A DNA stretch of 14,151 nt from Irineochytrium annulatum (taxonomy: Eukaryota; Chytridiomycota; Chytridiomycetes; Chytridiales; Chytridiaceae). Position numbers and translations under genes: made by a program. The stretch covers positions 1 through 14,151 of the forward strand of contig JADGJL010000764.1 in the NCBI GenBank assembly GCA_027600665.1, in the 5' to 3' direction. Under the pieces are notes generated by a model. That model ran no database searches. It was not told where the DNA came from and worked only from the letters and a program-made list of their open reading frames with translations. Below are positions 9,485 through 14,151 of this stretch, piece by piece (the stretch's first letter is position 1; the number at the start of each line of letters is the position of its first letter).

Positions 9485-10405
9485 TTAAAGCTCCTCGACC
9501 TCCAGTTGAAGACCACAGGTTATACATAACTGGTCAATAAATTCGTGCTTGTGGGTTGTATTCGTTTGTCTCCACATGCTCGATCGTGTTTTCTTACGAA
9601 GCTCTGCGCGCGGTTATAAACGCTCAGCGCAGCAATTTTACGAACCGTTCATATTCCGCTTAAGTTTTTTCTCATTGGCAAGCTCCTTCTCAGCCTTCCT
9701 CCGATTGAACTCCTCATCAAGCTTTTCTAACGAGCCCCATTTCTCAATCGCAAAGTTCTCCACCTAAGTTCCAAATTTACAATGCCAGTCGCCCACAGGA
9801 TTAGTTACTTGCATCCGCAAATAGAGCTGCATATTGGCGTATGTCGATTTGTGCGGATTAGGTTTCTCCCACCACGGCATCTTATCGTGATCCCGGAGCT
9901 CGCTGTCGGTAAGGAGATAATCCTGACGCGCGTTTAGTGACTACATGCCAGCGGCCAAAACATTCACCTGTCTGCATTCCGTCTTCGTCAAAAGAGCGTA
10001 TTTATCCTGCAATTTCTGCTCACAATCTCGGCAGACATCGACGCCATAATACTTCTGGTAGTTCGTGTTCACGTCCAACGAGTAGCACTCGCGGCACTGG
10101 GCATTCTGCGAAAGGTCCACCGTGTTGAAGAATGTCGGCTCCTTCACGGCCGGCTTCGGCTTCTTCTCCGCCGGCTCCTCCGTCCGAATAAATCCACCCT
10201 TGGAGTCGTGCATGGTGGAAAGGTTGTAGTCGCAGTACGTCAAGTCCATCTCTGCGCGCTTCCGCCTCTGAAGGGAGGATGCTGGGGCTGTCGAGGCCTG
10301 GTCTTGGTTGGAAACGAGAACAGTCGGGGATGCGGTCTCTTGGATGGTGGGCGGCCTTCCGGCCGCCCTCATCTTCTCCAAGAGCTCTGCCCGCTTGTTG
10401 CTCAT
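9485..10405 (-). CDS. RAD14: Nucleotide excision repair damage-recognition protein Rad14/XPA
   Basis: Exons on the minus strand: 10405-9968, 9922-9809, 9763-9646, 9603-9485, giving 262 residues (human XPA 273). Introns are 45, 45 and 42 nt. XPA/Rad14 verifies damage and assembles the excision repair complex with RPA, TFIIH and ERCC1-XPF. The N-terminus RAELLEKMRAAGRP matches the family, followed by a basic patch (QRRKR, 46-50). The zinc finger has Cys 104, 107, 125 and 128, that is Cx2Cx17Cx2C, the XPA spacing. Then YALLTKTECRQ joins DYLLTDSELRD, KPNPHKSTYANMQLYLRMQ, VENFAIEKWGSLEKLDEEF and a Lys/Arg/Glu-rich helix, the DNA-binding domain. The C-terminus keeps the THKHEF and CITCG pieces equivalent to the human TFIIH-binding end. 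Rad14 of yeast is less like this one at the C-terminus, so the protein looks closer to the XPA form. Divergent with MPP-beta. Confidence 0.95.
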
Positions 10406-10670
10406 GCTGTGGTAAAGGCTTGTTTTTCATCCGCGAAGTATTTACATTTCATTCTACAAGCGCAAGCGAATATGCATACAGCTATATTCCCCGCTATTTG
10501 CTGAGGACCTGCTTCATAACCGCCGGCAATTGATGGTCGTTGGCAACCTGAATTTATAAGTATGGCCAAGTATCAGGATATTTCCAGCTTAACCCTGCCC
10601 CCCCTCCTTGTCCACGCCAGCATATTCACATAACCTCTTGGTCAAACGGGCGAATCGTGCCTGCTGATTC

Positions 10671-10686
10671 GGAGGCTTGGGCCTCC
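10671..10686. repeat. Perfect 6-bp inverted repeat
   Basis: GGAGGC, a 4-nt spacer TTGG, then GCCTCC form a perfect short stem-loop. It lies about 24 bp from the larger inverted repeat in the same divergent region. Function unknown. Confidence 0.6.
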
Positions 10687-10709
10687 AGAGGAAGCACCTT
10701 TCAGTTAAG

Positions 10710-10789
10710 AATCCGTAGTCCTCTCCCTCCCTGCCCCTCTACCTCGGTCAAATATAGGCCGAGGAAGTAAGGGAGGGCAAGTGAGGATT
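10710..10789. repeat. Imperfect long inverted repeat upstream of MPP-beta
   Basis: A 38-nt left arm (10710-10747, starting AATCC and ending CCTCGG) pairs imperfectly with a 31-nt right arm (10759-10789, starting CCGAGG and ending GGATT) around an 11-nt AT-rich loop. Matching blocks include CCTCGG/CCGAGG and CCCTCCC/GGGAGGG. It ends 86 bp before the MPP-beta start codon. It could be a promoter palindrome, a structured 5' leader, or a remnant of a small inverted-repeat element. Confidence 0.6.
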
Positions 10790-10875
10790 CGCATCATGCT
10801 CTGCAGTGGAAGAAGCCAGTGCCCAAGCCTTGACGAAAATTCGACTTTCTTCGAAAAAACGAAGAGATTAGCGGT

Positions 10876-12413
10876 ATGCATTCGATCGCGCGAACGGGCC
10901 GCCGCGGGCTGGCATCGCTGGTGCAGTCGACGCCGGCTGCCAACACTCTCGGATACACGTACCGCAAGGCCCTGGGCAACGTCCCCGAGACGAAGATCAC
11001 GAAGCTCTCAAACGGCCTCTTCGTTGCGACTGAGTCGAACCCAAATTTCCAATCGGCCGCCGTTGGGCTTTACATTAACGCCGGGTCGCGCCATGAGACC
11101 CCGGAGACGAATGGCATTGCGCATTTTCTTGAGCATGTCGCTTTAAAGGTATGGCGCGCTTCCTGTACTTCAATTTGTGTCTGCACAGTTTAATTTGAAT
11201 TGCGCGGATGCGTAGGGCGGCAAGGGCAAGTCTGCCGTTGAGTTCGAGTCGCAGGTGGAGGCGATCGGGGGGCGTTTGAGCGCCCACACGTCACGCGAAC
11301 ACACGGCCTTTCAGCTGAAGTGCCTGTCCGGGGATGTGTCGAAGGCCGTCGAGCTCCTGTCGGACGTTGCCCAGAACCCCGAAATCAGCTCCGCGGCCGT
11401 CGACTCTGAGCGTCAGAAGATCCTTGCCGAAATCGCGGACCCGAACCGTAGCATTGAGGAGATTGTGTATGACCACCTCCACGGATGCGCGTTCCAGAGC
11501 TCCCCTCTTGGCATGACCGTTGCTGGGAAGGCGGAGGCCGTGAAGGCTTTGACCCGGGAAGATCTGGTCGCCTTCAAAGACGCGAACTATACGGCGGACC
11601 GGATGGTTCTTGTTGGGTCCGGCAACATCGAGCACGACACCCTGGTGAAGCTGGCCGAGTCGCACTTAAAGAGTTTGAAGACCGGCCCCGGCGCGCACGT
11701 GAAGAAGCCCGTTTTCGTCGGCTCCGACGTCCGCGCCCGCTTCGACGACCAGCCCACTTGCCACATCGCCATGGCCGTCCAGGGCGCCGGCGTGACGAGC
11801 CCCGACTACTTCCCTCTCCTCGTCGCACAGCAGATCATCGGCAGCTGGAGCGTCCACCTCGGCGCGGCTCCGCACACGTCCTCGAAGCTCGTCAAGGCTA
11901 TTCATAAGTACAAGCTCGCCGAGTCCTTTAAGGCCTTCAACGTCGCCTACTCGGACACGGCCCTCTTTGGCATCTATGTGCAAAGCTCGGCCAAGTACAA
12001 CCTCGACGACCTCACGCACTATATCCAGCAGGAGTGGCACCGCCTCGCCATCAACCTGACCGACGCCGAGGTCTTCCGAGCCAAGAACCAGCTGAGGTCC
12101 GCGATGCTGATGGGCGTCGAGGGCACGGATGGCATCGCGGAGGACATTGGAAAGCAGGTGCTTGCGTACGGGAAGAGGATGACGCCGTGGGAGGTGGATG
12201 GGCTGATCGAGGCGGTCACGACGAAGGACGTTACGAAGGCGGCATCTAAATACATCTACGACAACGAGCTGGCGGTCGTCGGGTACGGACCGGTTTTGTC
12301 ACTCCAAGGTAAAATCTTCATTGTACTGTTTAATCATGTGAAATTGCTAATGTGCTCGTGTGTTTGCAGACTACACGCGTATGCGCAGCGCGATGAGCCC
12401 GATCTACTATTAA
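10876..12413 (+). CDS. MAS1: Mitochondrial processing peptidase beta subunit / complex III core I
   Basis: Exons: 10876-11148, 11216-12308, 12370-12413, giving 469 residues; introns are 67 and 61 nt. MPP-beta is the zinc metallopeptidase subunit that removes presequences from imported mitochondrial proteins. The N-terminus (MHSIARTGRRGLASLVQ) looks like a presequence. The inverted zinc site HFLEH (83-87) is intact, split from the following GGKGKS by intron 1, and Glu163 in ILAEI lies 76 residues past His87, fitting the third ligand. Other hallmarks are RLSAHTSREHTAF, IVYDHLH with FQSSPLG, LGAAPHTSSKLV, YSDTALFGIYV and EDIGKQVLAYGKRM. It ends DYTRMRSAMSPIYY. The MPP-alpha glycine-rich loop is absent. 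In Neurospora one protein serves as both MPP-beta and bc1 core I; whether that holds here cannot be read from the sequence, and no second copy is in the window. Convergent with RPC19, with only 52 bp between stop codons. Confidence 0.94.
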
Positions 12414-12421
12414 ATATGCGG

Positions 12422-12430
12422 TTTAATAAA
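12422..12430. terminator. Shared two-way poly(A) signal
   Basis: TTTAATAAA holds AATAAA on the plus strand (12425-12430), 11 nt past the MPP-beta stop, and ATTAAA on the minus strand (12427-12422), 38 nt past the RPC19 stop. It is the only canonical signal in the 52-bp gap between the two converging genes. Confidence 0.5.
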
Positions 12431-12465
12431 GAGTTGGCTTCATTATCATGTGTTGTATGCGCGTG

Positions 12466-13063
12466 TTACTCGTCTTCGTCCATGTCCCCCGCCATCTCAT
12501 TCCGCTTGGTGATGAATGTATTCCGCACATGGTTGCATAACGCCATCAGGTCGTCCAGTCCCTTTGTGAGGGCTGCCACTGCGGTGATGTTGCCTACGCC
12601 AAGTTTGTCAAAGGGGTTGTTACAATCAGTTGCTTACCGTTTGTCTGTATCCGCAGATTGATCTTGTATTCGGAGGGATGTGGTATCGCGTAACCGCAGA
12701 ATTCAATATCTGGACTAATCATCTACTTGTCAGGGACACACACAACACGTCGCTGCATGCTTACTTCTTCATCAGTATGTATCGCAGCGAGTTGCCTATG
12801 GTGTGATCCTCGTCCCTGATAACAAACGTAACGCAGTTCGGGTCCGAGTCCGCACCCTGTCCCTGTTATTTGAACGATTCAGCAGAAACTCTCCAAGTAA
12901 AAATGCTTCCAAATCTTACCAACTCAACCTTCTTGCCCTCCGTGCTGGGAAACCCGGAGGTTTCCTCTTGCGGCTCTACCATAGGGGCCATTTCTTCGTA
13001 AAGGAAGGATCGCCTGCGTTTTCTTGACAACTTCGAGGTTACTATTTTGACAAGTTCTGTCAT
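12466..13063 (-). CDS. RPC19: RNA polymerase I and III common subunit AC19 (Rpc19)
   Basis: Exons on the minus strand: 13063-12920, 12862-12765, 12714-12638, 12593-12466, giving 148 residues (yeast 142, human 133). Introns are 57, 50 and 44 nt. AC19 pairs with AC40 as the alpha-like dimer on which RNA polymerases I and III assemble. The family core is unmistakable once spliced: [60 protein letters not shown] and [13 protein letters not shown], ending in an acidic tail DMDEDE. The start is uncertain. ATG 13063 gives a basic, Ser/Lys-rich leader ([10 protein letters not shown]) and leaves 9 bp to SEN54; ATG 12991, in the same frame, gives a 124-residue protein with an N-terminus closer to the usual length. 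Intron 1 has two acceptors 6 nt apart, adding or dropping two residues (GQ). The frames of introns 2 and 3 are fixed by the motifs that span them. Confidence 0.95.
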
Positions 13064-13072
13064 CACGTTGTC

Positions 13073-14103
13073 ATGATCCCTGACGCCTGTTCCCCGCCGC
13101 CGCGGTCCTCCAAACCTTTGGCCATCTGGGACCCGGCCGCCAGCGTCTCTCACGTCGCCCAGCCCCGTGGCCGGAATCTGTTTCAGACGATGGGCGCAGC
13201 GGACCCGGCGCCAGGCCAGCCGAATCGGCAGCGGCTGAACGCGGAGGAGACGCTCTTCTTACTCGAGCGCGGTGCAGTGTTGGTCCGCGACATCGCGACG
13301 CAGCGGAGGATCGAGGCGGCGAGTGCGGAGGACGGGTTGGAAGGGTATTGGTCGGTGCGGCAAGGGTATGCAGGGATGCTCGGGGAGGAGAGGGGTTGCT
13401 CGCATGAACGCTTTCAGGTCGCATTTTGTACTCTTTTGCAATTAGGCGCGTTACCTGACGTGTGCCACATGCAGGTATACGCTCATCTCAGACGCGCAGG
13501 CTTTATCGTCTTCCGCCACGCGCCACCACGGCTTCTACCCAACTCTTTCATCATCGCGACATCAACATCGCCAGCCGTGCGCTCGTCGTCTCCCGCCTTC
13601 ATCCAATCCATCACGCGTCGGACAGACTCGCTCCTATCCTCCCTCCCAATCCCCATCATCCTCCGGCGGACCTTAACCGGCATCTTCGTCTTGCTGACCT
13701 GGCCACTGTACGCGATGGACTGCTGGTTTAAGGCGCGGACGCGTTCGAGGCAGAGCAATGAGGATGGACGGCGGCTGGGTTCATATGCGGCCGAAGCACG
13801 CATGAGGGTGGACTTCGACGTTTACGACGCGGACCCGAAGTTTAGCAAGGTCAGGAGGGGGAGGCCAGCTTTCCATGTGGTCGTTGTGAGGTGGGGTTAG
13901 GCTTGCAATTATTTTCGAGGTTAGGAGCTCAATACTGATGCAATTCTCACAGCGCGGTACATGAACGACCTTCACTCACGGCCTTCGCAGAACTTTTTGG
14001 GACACTATTACCGGGTTCAACCATCAAGCTTTCTCTTGTCGACAGGGGTTTTGTTTCTTTCCTCGCCCTTTCTCCAGGACCACAGGGTCCTCCGAGGCGC
14101 TAG
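13073..14103 (+). CDS. SEN54: tRNA-splicing endonuclease subunit Sen54
   Basis: Exons: 13073-13417, 13475-13890, 13953-14103, giving 303 residues; introns are 57 and 62 nt. Sen54 is a structural subunit of the SEN complex that cuts introns from pre-tRNA, pairing with the catalytic Sen2. The N-terminal domain shows LAIWDP, NLFQTMG, RLNAEETLFLLERGAVLV and, across intron 1, FQ joined to VYAHLRRAGFIVFRH. The variable middle is Ser/Arg-rich. The C-terminal domain is split by intron 2: FDVYDADPKFSKVRRGRPAF, HVVVVS, then SLTAFAELFGTLLPG and SLVDRGFVSFLAL, the usual Sen54 ending, before the stop at 14101-14103. Intron 1 (13418-13474) has a weak GTCGCA donor, no stop and a length divisible by three, so retention would insert 19 residues inside a conserved helix. 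The N-terminus is shorter than in animals, which carry about 50 more residues including a Lys-Arg-Gly motif; none is seen upstream, where RPC19 lies head to head. Confidence 0.9.
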
Positions 14104-14151
14104 CATCGACAAAACTCATTTTCCTTGAAGTCATCATTTATTTATTTATTC
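14104..14151. other. Sequence after SEN54
   Basis: 48 bp after the SEN54 stop, ending in a TTTATTTATTTATTC run. No poly(A) signal for SEN54 is seen on the plus strand before the window ends. The TTTATT copies would read AATAAA on the minus strand, possibly for a gene to the right. Confidence 0.35.

Larger units (their letters stand above)
10406..10875. other. Divergent region between RAD14/XPA and MPP-beta
   Basis: This 470-bp region should hold both promoters. It contains two inverted repeats (10671-10686 and 10710-10789). On the minus strand a 49-codon frame (10738-10589) can be joined by a 68-nt GT-AG gap (10548-10615) to a short frame ending in QLPAVMKQVLSK and a stop at 10494-10496. I could not find a first exon with an ATG in phase, nor identify the family, so it is not called as a gene. 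Confidence 0.45.

Noticed and set aside
10208..10533. Plus-strand frames over the XPA first exon and upstream
   Set aside because: They are antisense to the XPA exon with the zinc finger and have no motif of their own.
12803..13027. Plus-strand frame as a possible first exon of SEN54
   Set aside because: It is antisense to RPC19 exons 1-2, ends in a stop at 13025, and shows no Sen54-like residues.
1..14151. Transposons, CRISPR arrays, viral or bacterial genes
   Set aside because: No reverse transcriptase, transposase, integrase or regularly spaced repeats were seen; all substantial coding sequence is ordinary fungal nuclear genes.

Overview
This window is nuclear DNA from a fungus. It carries nine spliced protein-coding genes with 38 inferred introns, and no prokaryotic, viral or transposon sequence was seen. 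Most introns are 37-47 nt long, with GT...AG ends and an internal CTAAC/CTGAC-like branch site. The proteins include a Rad14/XPA, an Rrp46, a Sen54, a fungal-type MPP-beta/core I and a short APOO-type MICOS protein. Intron-rich genes, very small introns and tight spacing suggest an early-diverging (zoosporic-type) fungus, but this placement is an inference of low certainty.

Layout, left to right: CYT1 cytochrome c1 (+, 426-1554); RRP46 exosome ring subunit (+, 1723-2587); a MIC26/MIC27-type MICOS subunit (-, 3011-3473); an LRR (RNI-like) protein of unknown role (-, 3822-5055); DIS3/RRP44 exosome nuclease (+, 5456-9162, 20 exons); RAD14/XPA repair factor (-, 9485-10405); MPP-beta/core I (+, 10876-12413); RPC19/AC19 RNA polymerase I and III subunit (-, 12466-13063); SEN54 tRNA-splicing endonuclease subunit (+, 13073-14103). 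All nine appear complete. Exon borders were placed by hand, using reading-frame phase, GT-AG ends and remembered conserved family motifs; no alignment was run.

Two themes recur. The first is RNA processing and transcription: RRP46 and DIS3 belong to the same RNA exosome, SEN54 to the tRNA-splicing endonuclease, and RPC19 to the polymerases that make rRNA and tRNA. The second is the mitochondrial inner membrane: cytochrome c1 is matured by MPP and sits in the bc1 complex with core I, and the MICOS subunit shapes cristae. The linkage may be chance, since fungal genes are not arranged in operons.

No new biological system was found. The points most worth a second look are a probable GC-AG intron in DIS3, four stop-free introns of length divisible by three, a 9-bp head-to-head spacing between RPC19 and SEN54, a 52-bp tail-to-tail gap between MPP-beta and RPC19 holding a two-way poly(A) signal, and a hairpin-bearing divergent region upstream of MPP-beta with a possible small coding stretch.
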